The notes: a model not told the origin generated them from the letters alone. Shown: positions 1 through 5,705, counted from the first letter of the stretch. The stretch is 6,661 bases of DNA from Spirochaetaceae bacterium (GCA_031255315.1 JAIRSS010000087.1:1-6661), one strand, 5' to 3'. Numbers and translations: made by a program.

Positions 1-71
1 ATCAAAATCCTGTACAGCAAATTGAACTCAAAATACCAACTGTACCACTTCTTACCCGAACTTTTTCCCAA
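1..71 (-). CDS. Start of an unidentified protein gene, cut by the left edge
   Basis: Only the first 23 codons are visible, reading leftward from a TTG at 69-71. The visible peptide begins MGKSSGKKWYSWYFEF and continues NLLYRIL to the edge with no stop. The start is chosen because a strong Shine-Dalgarno GGAGG lies at 79-83, exactly 7 nt upstream, and no in-frame ATG or GTG competes. The peptide is basic at first and then aromatic-rich, with no motif I recognise, so I assign no function. A candidate promoter lies about 95 nt further upstream on the same strand. The call rests on the ribosome binding site and open frame alone. A chance SD next to a TTG is possible, so confidence is moderate. 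Confidence 0.5.
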   Translation of the reverse strand, partial: MGKSSGKKWYSWYFEFNLLYRIL

Positions 72-78
72 TAAATAT

Positions 79-83
79 CCTCC
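79..83 (-). promoter_or_regulatory. Ribosome binding site for the left-edge gene
   Basis: On the minus strand this reads GGAGG, a full match to the anti-Shine-Dalgarno core, followed by a 7-nt AT-rich spacer and TTG. It is the main reason for accepting a TTG start there. Confidence 0.55.
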
Positions 84-163
84 AAATTAAAACAATGAGC
101 GTTCATCCAGCGCCAATAACCGCGACGCGGGGCCTCTGAGTGAACTTGCATATTAACTGGATT

Positions 164-192
164 AGTATACTTCTAAAAAGTGTCATCGTAAA
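164..192 (-). promoter_or_regulatory. Candidate sigma-70 promoter for the left-edge gene
   Basis: On the minus strand there is a -35 box TTTACG (187-192, 4 of 6 consensus) and a -10 box TATACT (164-169, 5 of 6), with a 17-bp spacer. Transcription would start near 157 and leave an untranslated leader of about 85 nt before the TTG at 71. That leader holds a small inverted repeat, CCGCG-A-CGCGG at 120-130. This is a sequence match only. Confidence 0.4.
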
Positions 193-266
193 GGCAAACC
201 CGCGTAAAACCCCTCGCCAGCCGATATGGCCGCAGTTTGGCAGGACTAGGCCGCAGTTAGCCGCGC

Positions 267-284
267 AAGGCCGCCAGCGGCTTT
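267..284. repeat. Imperfect inverted repeat (hairpin)
   Basis: AAGGCCG can pair with CGGCTTT through six Watson-Crick pairs and one G-T wobble around a short CCAG-type loop. It lies just before the perfect hairpin at 292-307, so the two would form tandem stem-loops. No T-tract follows, so a terminator is unlikely. Confidence 0.35.
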
Positions 285-291
285 CACACCT

Positions 292-307
292 TGCCTTCGA
301 TAAGGCA
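292..307. repeat. Perfect 6-bp inverted repeat (hairpin)
   Basis: TGCCTT (292-297), loop CGAT, AAGGCA (302-307). The stem is perfect with a 4-nt loop. It has no adjoining T-run on either strand and belongs to the structured intergenic block. Confidence 0.5.
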
Positions 308-410
308 TGGGCGATAGTCTCACGAGGAAGTCGCGCAAGGGATTGGAGGGGTGCGAAGCAGACGGCGCGTAGCGACGGCCGGAGCGATAGCGGAGCCCCG
401 CAAAGCCCGA

Positions 411-425
411 CCCGCCGAAGGCGGG
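411..425. repeat. Perfect GC hairpin in the repeat block
   Basis: CCCGCC (411-416), loop GAA, GGCGGG (420-425). This is the most stable stem of the block. An A-rich tract follows at 434-446 on the plus strand. Neither strand has the downstream T-run of an intrinsic terminator. Confidence 0.55.
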
Positions 426-475
426 ATGCGCCCAGAAAACAAAAAGGTGTGGCATCCAGCGAAAGCACTATATCA

Positions 476-501
476 CGGACGACTCGCCAGCCCGCTCGCA
501 A
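476..501. repeat. 26-bp direct repeat, copy 1
   Basis: Matches 558-583 at 24 of 26 positions, offset by 82 bp. The shared core is CGGACGACTCGCCAG, and the right half ends CTCGCAA. Similarity stops abruptly on both sides. The two copies flank the dispersed hairpin element at 517-551. Confidence 0.65.
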
Positions 502-516
502 AGCCCACTCGGCGCT

Positions 517-551
517 GGATTGCTTCGGCGCTTCCGCGCCTCGCAATGACG
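517..551 (+). repeat. Dispersed hairpin element, copy 1
   Basis: The unit begins GGATTGCTTCG and ends CGCAATGACG. It folds as two nested perfect stems: the outer ATTGC (519-523) with GCAAT (543-547), and the inner GGCGC (527-531) with GCGCC (536-540) around a TTCC loop. From general knowledge, elements of the form ATTGCTTCG...CGCAATGACG occur as dispersed intergenic repeats in many bacterial genomes. A second, diverged copy in the same orientation lies at 5747-5791. The role is not clear from the sequence. Confidence 0.65.
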
Positions 552-557
552 ACTCTC

Positions 558-583
558 CGGACGACTCGCCAGTCTGCTCGCAA
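558..583. repeat. 26-bp direct repeat, copy 2
   Basis: Partner of 476-501. The two differences are T for C at 573 and at 575. A shortened variant, GACGACTCTC, sits immediately upstream near 548-557, which suggests local duplication within this block. Confidence 0.65.
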
Positions 584-606
584 GGGCGATTCGCCAGCCT
601 CATCTC

Positions 607-640
607 TTATCTATTATCTTTGATTGGTGCTATTATTGAT
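607..640 (+). promoter_or_regulatory. AT-rich leader with weak promoter candidates for the lipoprotein gene
   Basis: Two TATTAT boxes (612-617 and 631-636) lie in an AT-rich stretch just upstream of the lipoprotein gene, as part of a 19-bp-spaced direct repeat of CTATTAT...TGAT. The second box has a poor -35 candidate TTATCT (607-612) at 18 bp. It would give a transcript starting within about 10 nt of the ATG. No Shine-Dalgarno sequence precedes the start, so initiation may be leaderless-like or weak. Confidence 0.22.
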
Positions 641-651
641 GCGACAGTGTG

Positions 652-2031
652 ATGATAGAAAAAAGTACGTTAAAAACACTGGCTTTATGGTTGGCCCTGA
701 CCTTCGTTATGTCAGGGTGCGCGTTGGTGTGGAAGGGTGTTACGGCGGTGCCTGACGAACGGGCGGGGCCGAATCTGGTCATATATTTCGCGGTGGACGA
801 CAACACACGACGGACGGCGCGGACTATTGCTAAAAAGACCGGCGGCGAGCTGTTCGATATAAGCGGCAAGAAGCCGTTGCCCGACCTGTCCGACTACGAT
901 GTCTTCTTTGTGGGGTCGTCAGTCGCGAACGGGCATATCGCCGCGCCGCTTGCGAACTTCCTTGCCAGAACCGACTTCATGGACGGCAGGGTCATCCCGT
1001 TCTGGACTATCTTCGAGGAGGCTGACGTGGGTTCGTCGGATAATGTCAGCATGGAGTTTGAGCGTATCACGCGGGGGGCGCGTTTCCTCGCGGGTGGGGG
1101 TTTACTGTTCACTGGAAAGATTAAGGCGAGGAATGTCGGGGAGGCGGCGGAGGTCTGGGCGGAGACCGCGCTTTCCGGGCTTAGTTCGCATCATGCCGCC
1201 GGAGGTGACCTAGCGGAGGATATGGTAAAGCTGTTCGCGGCGGCCTACAACTGGCGTTTTGGACAGGTGGCCTTTCAGCAAGGGGACTGGACGCTGGAAA
1301 TGGATGGTGTCATCTGGTGTTATGCCCACGGCCGGTTCCTGCCTCGAAAGGATGCCGGACGTTATGAAAATTTTCGTCCGCAGTTCCTGTACCGCTACTC
1401 CCCGGAGCCTTCCGCAAATGCGGATTGGATGGCTCAGTGGCGCGTGATGGCTAACCAAGTCCTTTCCCGCAGGCAGCCGTCAGCTTCATACGGAGCGTAC
1501 CGCATGACATCGGCCTCCGGCACGGCCCGCTCTCCGTTTTATGACACCATCTGGCAGTCCCGCACACGTGAGGAGTCTTATTCATGCCAAAGACTGATAA
1601 AGTTTCTTGGACATTCGGTGCGGGTACACAAGGCTATCGTCGAGCCCATGAATCGGGTGGGAACGCGCATTCTGGCGGAGGCGAAAACCGACACCGAAAT
1701 ACCGCGATGGCTTGGTAAATTGGCCAGCATTACTGGCTGGAACTGGCGTAATATTGCGGGTAGCCAAAATCGCAGCTTCCATGCGTACGGTGCGGCGGTG
1801 GACCTGCTGATGAAGGCCGAGGCTGGCATGGAAACCTACTGGCAGTGGACTGTCGCCAAAGGGATTGACTGGCGTACTGTTCCCAACGAAAGGCGGCAAA
1901 AGCCGCCGGCCAGCGTGATAAGGGCCTTTGAAGAAGAGGGCTTTATCTGGGGCGGCAGGTGGTCCCGGTATGACACCATGCACTTCGAATACCACCCGGA
2001 ACTGCTAATCCTGGGAATCGGCAGGGGATGA
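652..2031 (+). CDS. Lipoprotein with a flavodoxin-like domain and a C-terminal M15 D,D-peptidase
   Basis: A predicted exported lipoprotein of 459 residues. Residues 1-23 are a lipoprotein signal peptide: Lys4 and Lys8, a hydrophobic core, then VMSGC with Cys23 as the lipidation site. Residues about 40-175 look like a flavodoxin fold: a first strand NLVIYFAV, then NTRRTARTIAKKTGGELFDI, DYDVFFVGSS and RVIPFWT. The usual phosphate-binding SxTGNT loop reads AVDDNT here. Residues about 190-459 are a peptidase M15 (VanY-like, M15_4 type). NWRNIAG precedes SFHAYGAAVD with zinc ligands His377 and Asp384, and FIWGGRWSRYDTMHFEYHPEL carries the third ligand His444 and likely catalytic Asp441. Such enzymes cleave D-Ala-D-Ala or related peptide ends in peptidoglycan, so action at the cell envelope is expected. 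The start is ATG 652; a GTG at 649 directly precedes it. Neither has a good ribosome binding site. The peptidase call is firm and the flavodoxin call good, but the flavin-binding ability is doubtful. Confidence 0.88.
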   Translation: MIEKSTLKTLALWLALTFVMSGCALVWKGVTAVPDERAGPNLVIYFAVDDNTRRTARTIAKKTGGELFDISGKKPLPDLSDYDVFFVGSSVANGHIAAPLANFLARTDFMDGRVIPFWTIFEEADVGSSDNVSMEFERITRGARFLAGGGLLFTGKIKARNVGEAAEVWAETALSGLSSHHAAGGDLAEDMVKLFAAAYNWRFGQVAFQQGDWTLEMDGVIWCYAHGRFLPRKDAGRYENFRPQFLYRYSPEPSANADWMAQWRVMANQVLSRRQPSASYGAYRMTSASGTARSPFYDTIWQSRTREESYSCQRLIKFLGHSVRVHKAIVEPMNRVGTRILAEAKTDTEIPRWLGKLASITGWNWRNIAGSQNRSFHAYGAAVDLLMKAEAGMETYWQWTVAKGIDWRTVPNERRQKPPASVIRAFEEEGFIWGGRWSRYDTMHFEYHPELLILGIGRG

Positions 2032-2033
2032 GG

Positions 2034-2051
2034 GGCCGCCGCAGAGCGGCC
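2034..2051. terminator. GC hairpin between convergent genes, possible shared terminator
   Basis: GGCCGC (2034-2039), loop CGCAGA, GCGGCC (2046-2051). It fills the 21-bp gap between the stops of the lipoprotein gene (TGA 2029-2031) and the antiporter gene (TAG at 2053-2055, minus strand). It could serve both strands. No T-tract follows on either side, so termination efficiency is uncertain. Confidence 0.4.
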
Positions 2052-2052
2052 G

Positions 2053-4119
2053 CTACTCCTTCCGCCCGCCCTGCATCAGCGTCGCGGCCAGTTCCCGGCT
2101 GTCCGCGGCAATAATCTCCTCCCGGACCATCTCGTCCTGGAGGAGCCCGCTTATGGCGGCAAGGAACTGAATGTGGGGGCCGGAGGTTTTCCGGGGAGAG
2201 ACGACCATGATAAAAAGCCGGGACTTTTCGCCGTCCAGGGATTCAAAATCAACCCCGCCTTTCTTTATACCCACCGCCGCCGCAATGTTCAGGACTCCGT
2301 TGGTCTTGGCGTGGGGCAGGGCAATACCGTGCTGCATACCAGTGCTCATGGCGGCTTCCCGCTGAAGCACATCCGCCAGCGCCAGGTCCCGGTCTTCCAG
2401 TTTTCCCTGCCGGTCTAGAAGGTCCACCATCTCCCTGATAATCTCCTCCTTTGTTTCGCCCTTCAGGTCCAGACAGATGCAGTCCGGCTTAATCAGGGAA
2501 AGGGCGCCCCCGTCCCGGCGGCCCCCGATACCGGCAATCTCCTTCTTCATGGCCGCCGGGTCGGCGGAGTCTTTCAGCTTCTGAATAGATTCGCTCAAGG
2601 CAAGAATAACCTCGTACACCGCGGTTTTGACCAAGGGCATGTCGTCCTGGGCGGTAACAATCGTTACCCTGCGCTCTTCCTCCGTAATCGAGAGGGCCGT
2701 ATCGCCCTTCCGCGCCTGAGAAAGCCCCTCGTCTATGTTCATCATCTGGACGTAAAAACCTTCCGCCTTGAGGTCTTTAAGCAGGGTATCCACCACCAAA
2801 TCCGCGATTTCACTGGAGTTAAACTCCCAAACAGCGGCGGCGGCGCCGCCTTTCACGGGCTTCCGGGTTCCCGCGCTGGGTATCCGCAAAAGAACGTTGA
2901 GGAGCGGCGGCGCGGCCAGGGTGGTTATTAGGGTCATCAGGATGATGACGCCGAAGAGCTGGTTGTCCAGAATACCCGACGTAACGCCGATGCCGGCGAT
3001 GATCAGAGCCACCTCGCCCCGGGGAACCATACCCGCGCCGATACGCGCCGCCCCCGCGCCGGTAAACCCCATGAGCAGAGCCGGGCCGCCGCAGCCTATG
3101 AATTTGGCGGCGACAGCCGTCAGCGTATAGACAAGACCGAACATCAGCGCCTGGGGAGAGCATATCTCCCGGACGTTCACCATCATCCCCATAACCGCGA
3201 AAAACACAGGGACGAAGAATTCGTACAAGCCGTGAATACGCTCCTGGACAACCGCCGCAATGTCCGTCTTGGAAAGGGAAAGACCGGCGATATACGCGCC
3301 GATGATCATGGCCAGGCCCTGTTTCTCGAAAAAGCCCGCCAGAATAAGCGCCAGGCCCAGGGCCAGAACGGAAAAATCAAAGGAATGCCGGAAGAGCTTG
3401 AGGAACGCGGCGATCCGTTTGGACAGGGCCAGGCCCAGGGCGGTGAAGCCAAGCCAGACGCCGAAGGCTTTTCCGGCAATACCCAGAACGCCCGCGGCGG
3501 ACAGAGAACCCTGCCCGCCCCGCATAACGGCCACGATTCCCAGCACCACCGCCAGGGCGATGATGCCCAGCACGTCGTCAAAGACCGCCGCCGCCAGGAT
3601 AGTAACCCCTTCAGGAGAGTCCATCTTCTTTTGATCCGACAGGATGCGGGCGGTGATGCCCACAGAGGTGGCTGAGGACAGGATGCCCAGGTACAGGCAC
3701 ACGGGGTCCAGGAAGGGGACGCGGAGGAAGATATGGCCGGTCAGCGCGCCCAGGGCAAACGAGCAGACAACCCCGCCTATACCGATGACCCCGCCGGCCA
3801 GGGAATACCGGAGGAAGAGGCTCAGGTCTGTTTCAAGCCCGGAGGCAAAGAGCAGGATTATCGAAGCCACCGCGGCGAAGGCGTAGAGTTCCGGGCTTAC
3901 CGCGATGCCCCCCGATCCGGCCAGGGGGAAAACCCCGTGGGGAAAACCGGGCAGGGGGATTCCCCCCAGCGCGTAGGGACCGATGGCAACCCCCGCCAGG
4001 AGTTCCCCCAATACCGGGGGAATGCCTATCCGTTTAACCAGCCGTCCGCCCAGGCGGACCGCAAAGACGATAACGCCCAGTTGAACAACCAGTTCCGACA
4101 TGACTTCAGCAATATTCAT
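2053..4119 (-). CDS. CPA2-family cation/proton antiporter with C-terminal PTS EIIA domain
   Basis: A 688-residue inner-membrane protein. Residues 1-410 form a hydrophobic KefB/NapA-type antiporter core with many membrane segments. It includes IGIPPVLGELLAGVAIGP (31-48), SSATSVGITARIL (148-160) and the ion-binding Asp pair in AVFDDVLGIIALA (Asp181-Asp182). In the CPA2 family a DD pair is typical of electrogenic Na+/H+ exchange. Residues 428-525 are a soluble linker domain I cannot assign. Residues about 540-686 match PTS EIIA of the fructose/PtsN type, with the phosphorylatable His603 in GIALPHAKT and a second His649 in SGPHIQFLA. I infer that phosphorylation of His603 ties cation exchange to PTS or nitrogen/carbon status. 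The ATG at 4119 is preferred over an upstream in-frame TTG-type start near 4203, because GGAGAG lies 7 nt before it and the extra 28 residues would overlap the promoter. Family and fusion are clear; the transported ion is inferred. Confidence 0.92.
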   Translation of the reverse strand: MNIAEVMSELVVQLGVIVFAVRLGGRLVKRIGIPPVLGELLAGVAIGPYALGGIPLPGFPHGVFPLAGSGGIAVSPELYAFAAVASIILLFASGLETDLSLFLRYSLAGGVIGIGGVVCSFALGALTGHIFLRVPFLDPVCLYLGILSSATSVGITARILSDQKKMDSPEGVTILAAAVFDDVLGIIALAVVLGIVAVMRGGQGSLSAAGVLGIAGKAFGVWLGFTALGLALSKRIAAFLKLFRHSFDFSVLALGLALILAGFFEKQGLAMIIGAYIAGLSLSKTDIAAVVQERIHGLYEFFVPVFFAVMGMMVNVREICSPQALMFGLVYTLTAVAAKFIGCGGPALLMGFTGAGAARIGAGMVPRGEVALIIAGIGVTSGILDNQLFGVIILMTLITTLAAPPLLNVLLRIPSAGTRKPVKGGAAAAVWEFNSSEIADLVVDTLLKDLKAEGFYVQMMNIDEGLSQARKGDTALSITEEERRVTIVTAQDDMPLVKTAVYEVILALSESIQKLKDSADPAAMKKEIAGIGGRRDGGALSLIKPDCICLDLKGETKEEIIREMVDLLDRQGKLEDRDLALADVLQREAAMSTGMQHGIALPHAKTNGVLNIAAAVGIKKGGVDFESLDGEKSRLFIMVVSPRKTSGPHIQFLAAISGLLQDEMVREEIIAADSRELAATLMQGGRKE

Positions 4120-4126
4120 AGCGATT

Positions 4127-4132
4127 CTCTCC
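4127..4132 (-). promoter_or_regulatory. Ribosome binding site that fixes the antiporter start
   Basis: On the minus strand, TTGGAGAG is followed by AATCGCT and ATG. The purine core GGAGAG lies 7 nt upstream of the ATG at 4119. This shows that the longer open frame starting near 4203 is not the real N terminus. Confidence 0.7.
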
Positions 4133-4163
4133 AAATATAAGAAATGCAACGAAAAATTATGAA

Positions 4164-4174
4164 TTTCATTGAAA
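4164..4174. repeat. Small palindrome over the expected antiporter transcription start
   Basis: TTTCA-T-TGAAA is a perfect 5+1+5 inverted repeat directly downstream of the -10 box of the antiporter promoter. It is flanked by an outer ATTAT/ATAAT pair on the minus strand. It could be an operator, but such short palindromes arise easily in AT-rich DNA. Confidence 0.25.
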
Positions 4175-4203
4175 ATAATAACATATACTTGAAAATTTCG
4201 CAA
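4175..4203 (-). promoter_or_regulatory. Sigma-70-type promoter of the antiporter-EIIA gene
   Basis: On the minus strand there is a -35 box TTGCGA (4198-4203, 4 of 6) and a -10 box TATTAT (4175-4180, 5 of 6), with an ideal 17-bp spacer. It sits in the 90-bp spacer (4120-4209), which is strikingly AT-rich between two GC-rich genes. Transcription would start near 4168 and give a leader of about 50 nt. The antiporter can therefore be transcribed independently of the upstream rlmI-like gene. Confidence 0.55.
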
Positions 4204-4209
4204 GCGCTC

Positions 4210-5547
4210 TCAGACAGCCCGATAAATCCCGCATTTAAGATAGCAGGACTCGCCGTACCCCAGGAGTATGGGATGATCCGGCGCCTGAAACCGGAAGTCC
4301 AGTTGAACGAGCCTGCGCCCCGCGTCCACGGCGGCCTCCGCTATCATACGCTTGAAGCGTCCTTCGTCCAGAGCCTGGCTGCACGAGCAGCTTACCAGGA
4401 CGCCCCCCGGAGCGAGGAGTTTCATGGCCCGAAGGTTGATCTCCTTGTAGCCTCGGACCGCCGTTTCCTGAATAGGCCGGGTTTTGGCAAAGGCCGGCGG
4501 GTCCAGGATGATAAGATCGTAGGTTTCCGCGGCCCGTTCAGCGGAACGGAGGAACTCAAAGCAATCCGCTTCAACCGTGGTTATCTTGCCGGTTACGCCG
4601 TTGAGCGCGGCGTTCTTCTCCGCTGTTTTCAGGGCAGCGGCGGAAACATCGACCGCCGTTACCTGGACGGCGAGCCCCCGGTCCAGGGCGGCCCTGGCCG
4701 CATGAATGCCGAAGCCTCCGGTATAGGCGCATACGTCCAGGACCCGGCGCTCCCCGGAACGCGCCTCCGGGCCGGCGGCGCCCGCATAACCCGCCGCCGC
4801 CAGACGGTTCTCCCGCTGGTCCAGGAAGTATCCCGTCTTCTGCCCCTCTTCCAGGCGCGCCGCAAACGGAAGGCCCTTTTCGAATATCAGGACGCCTCCG
4901 GCGGGGAAGCCGCCCCGGAGTATCCCTTCTCTCAGGGGAAGGCCCTCGCGCTGCCGGACCTGGACCGCGGACTTCTCGATAACGCCGGCGGGAAGCCCCA
5001 GGCCCCTGTCGAGAACCTCGTCCAGGGCGGCGAGTATTTCAGCGCGGCGCAGGTCCATGCCGAAGGTGAGGAACTGGACCGAAAGCCAGGAGGCGGGAGG
5101 ACCCAGGGCGGCGCGGACAGCTTCAACCGTAAGGGGCCGTCCGGGTATGCGGGATTCGGCTTCCTCCAGGGGCCAGCCGGGGAAACGGTCAACGATAAGC
5201 CCCGGCAGAAAATCCGCTTCGGCAAACACCAGCCGCGCCGGGTCCAGGGAAAGGTCCCGGCAGGTCCGGCGGGCGAAGGCCTCCCGGAACCGGCGCTTAA
5301 AGAAACCTTTATCGATCCCTGTTTTAGAGGGGCTGTAGATGCGGGCGATTATCCGCGAATGGGGGTTCGCCAAAGCGCGGCCCAGATACCGCTTCCGGCT
5401 GCTTTCCACGTCCACTGTTTCGCCCGGCTCAAGTTCCGCCGGAACGCCCGCGCCGGTGAGTATCCGCGCCGCCTCATTCTCGTATACCCAGGGATGCCCG
5501 CCTTGTATGCGGTTTTCCTCTCCGGGTTTGAGTATAATCCGTTTCAT
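4210..5547 (-). CDS. rlmI: RlmI-family 23S rRNA (cytosine-C5) methyltransferase
   Basis: A cytoplasmic, SAM-dependent class I methyltransferase of 445 residues. An N-terminal PUA RNA-binding domain (about 1-75) has the characteristic GGHPWVYENE and a YLGRALANPHS strand. A middle domain follows (about 80-235), then TGYFLDQRENR (238-248). The Rossmann domain has motif I VLDVCAYTGGFG (269-280), an acidic Asp300 in AVDVS, motif IV ILDPPAFAK (347-355) and SCSCS (386-390), whose cysteines would include the catalytic nucleophile. The C terminus has HPILLGYGESCYLKC. In E. coli RlmI makes m5C1962 in 23S rRNA; that exact target is inferred here. The protein is some 50 residues longer than the E. coli enzyme. 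Part of the excess is an insertion at about 122-155, inside the usual LIVDRF...VQFLTFGM region. ATG 5547 is supported by AAGGA 6 nt upstream. The family is certain; the symbol is less so, as related family members (RlmK/L-like) share motifs. Confidence 0.9.
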   Translation of the reverse strand: MKRIILKPGEENRIQGGHPWVYENEAARILTGAGVPAELEPGETVDVESSRKRYLGRALANPHSRIIARIYSPSKTGIDKGFFKRRFREAFARRTCRDLSLDPARLVFAEADFLPGLIVDRFPGWPLEEAESRIPGRPLTVEAVRAALGPPASWLSVQFLTFGMDLRRAEILAALDEVLDRGLGLPAGVIEKSAVQVRQREGLPLREGILRGGFPAGGVLIFEKGLPFAARLEEGQKTGYFLDQRENRLAAAGYAGAAGPEARSGERRVLDVCAYTGGFGIHAARAALDRGLAVQVTAVDVSAAALKTAEKNAALNGVTGKITTVEADCFEFLRSAERAAETYDLIILDPPAFAKTRPIQETAVRGYKEINLRAMKLLAPGGVLVSCSCSQALDEGRFKRMIAEAAVDAGRRLVQLDFRFQAPDHPILLGYGESCYLKCGIYRAV

Positions 5548-5553
5548 TGGTAT

Positions 5554-5558
5554 TCCTT
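5554..5558 (-). promoter_or_regulatory. Ribosome binding site of the rlmI-like gene
   Basis: AAGGA on the minus strand, with a 6-nt spacer to the ATG at 5547. It supports the chosen start. Confidence 0.6.
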
Positions 5559-5587
5559 GGTTTAAAGATTCGTCTCAAAACCGCTCA

Positions 5588-5616
5588 AGTATACCGCAAA
5601 CAGCGGGTCGCGGTTA
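5588..5616 (-). promoter_or_regulatory. Weak promoter candidate for the rlmI-like gene
   Basis: A good -10 box TATACT (5588-5593, minus strand) lies about 40 nt before the ATG. It is identical to the -10 box proposed at 164-169. The sequence 17 bp upstream (TAACCG, 5611-5616) is a poor -35 box, so an activator or an alternative sigma factor would be needed, or the real promoter lies elsewhere. Confidence 0.3.
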
Positions 5617-5682
5617 CTCGTAAACAGGCGGCGCCGGTTTCAAACCAGGCCGCTGGACGAAAAATGGACAAAGAAACCCCCA

Positions 5683-5705
5683 AGCCCGGCTCAACGGAAC
5701 GGGCT
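5683..5705 (-). terminator. Possible terminator downstream of the TRAP permease gene
   Basis: On the minus strand AGCCCG and CGGGCT pair across an 11-nt loop, followed by TGGGGGTTTCTTTG, a broken T-rich stretch. On the plus strand the same stem is followed by GTTTT. The long loop and interrupted T-tract make this a weak candidate. It lies about 100 nt past the TRAP stop and before the rlmI promoter region. Confidence 0.3.

Larger units (their letters stand above)
193..600. repeat. Hairpin- and repeat-rich intergenic block without a credible gene
   Basis: About 400 bp with no convincing coding region. Open frames exist on both strands, but they translate to arginine-, serine- and alanine-rich low-complexity peptides with no ribosome binding site. 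What is present is repeat structure. GGCCGCAGTT occurs twice (228-237 and 249-258). There are inverted repeats at 267-284, 292-307, 411-425 and 519-547, and a 26-bp near-identical direct repeat at 476-501 and 558-583. The motif TCGCCAG recurs near 214, 485, 567 and 592. The composition changes sharply from the AT-rich DNA on both sides (1-120 and 600-640). I infer a nest of REP- or MITE-like dispersed elements; a structured RNA cannot be excluded. Confidence 0.55.

Noticed and set aside
411..446. GC hairpin followed by an A-rich tract as an intrinsic terminator
   Set aside because: On the plus strand the tract is A, not T. On the minus strand the T-rich side precedes the stem rather than following it.
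476..600. Possible CRISPR-like array of GACGACTCGCCAG units
   Set aside because: There are only two near-full copies, 82 bp apart, and the spacing between partial copies is irregular. There are no uniform spacers and no cas genes, so this is not an array.
103..603. 166-codon minus-strand open frame across the repeat block, ending VAVIGAG
   Set aside because: It covers the same hairpin repeats read on the other strand, has no ribosome binding site, and ends just before the better-supported TTG start at 71. The Rossmann-like VAVIGAG tail is at the wrong end of the peptide.
140..652. 170-codon plus-strand open frame whose stop overlaps the lipoprotein start (possible coupled gene)
   Set aside because: It crosses several inverted and direct repeats and gives a low-complexity Arg/Ser/Ala peptide. 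The stop/start overlap looks like translational coupling, but nothing else supports a protein.
3348..3446. Repeated CCAGGCCCAGGGC words inside the antiporter gene
   Set aside because: They encode repeated Ala-Leu-Gly-Leu-Ala-Leu runs in membrane helices. This is coding bias, not a separate repeat element.
4120..4203. 28-residue N-terminal extension of the antiporter
   Set aside because: The frame is open, but the extension overlaps the promoter, lacks an SD, and is AT-rich unlike the gene. A strong SD precedes the ATG at 4119.
4144..5565. 473-codon plus-strand open frame lying over the whole rlmI-like gene
   Set aside because: It is the antisense shadow of a GC-rich gene. Its product has no recognisable motif, is rich in Gly, Pro and Arg, and lacks a ribosome binding site, whereas the minus strand encodes all RlmI motifs.
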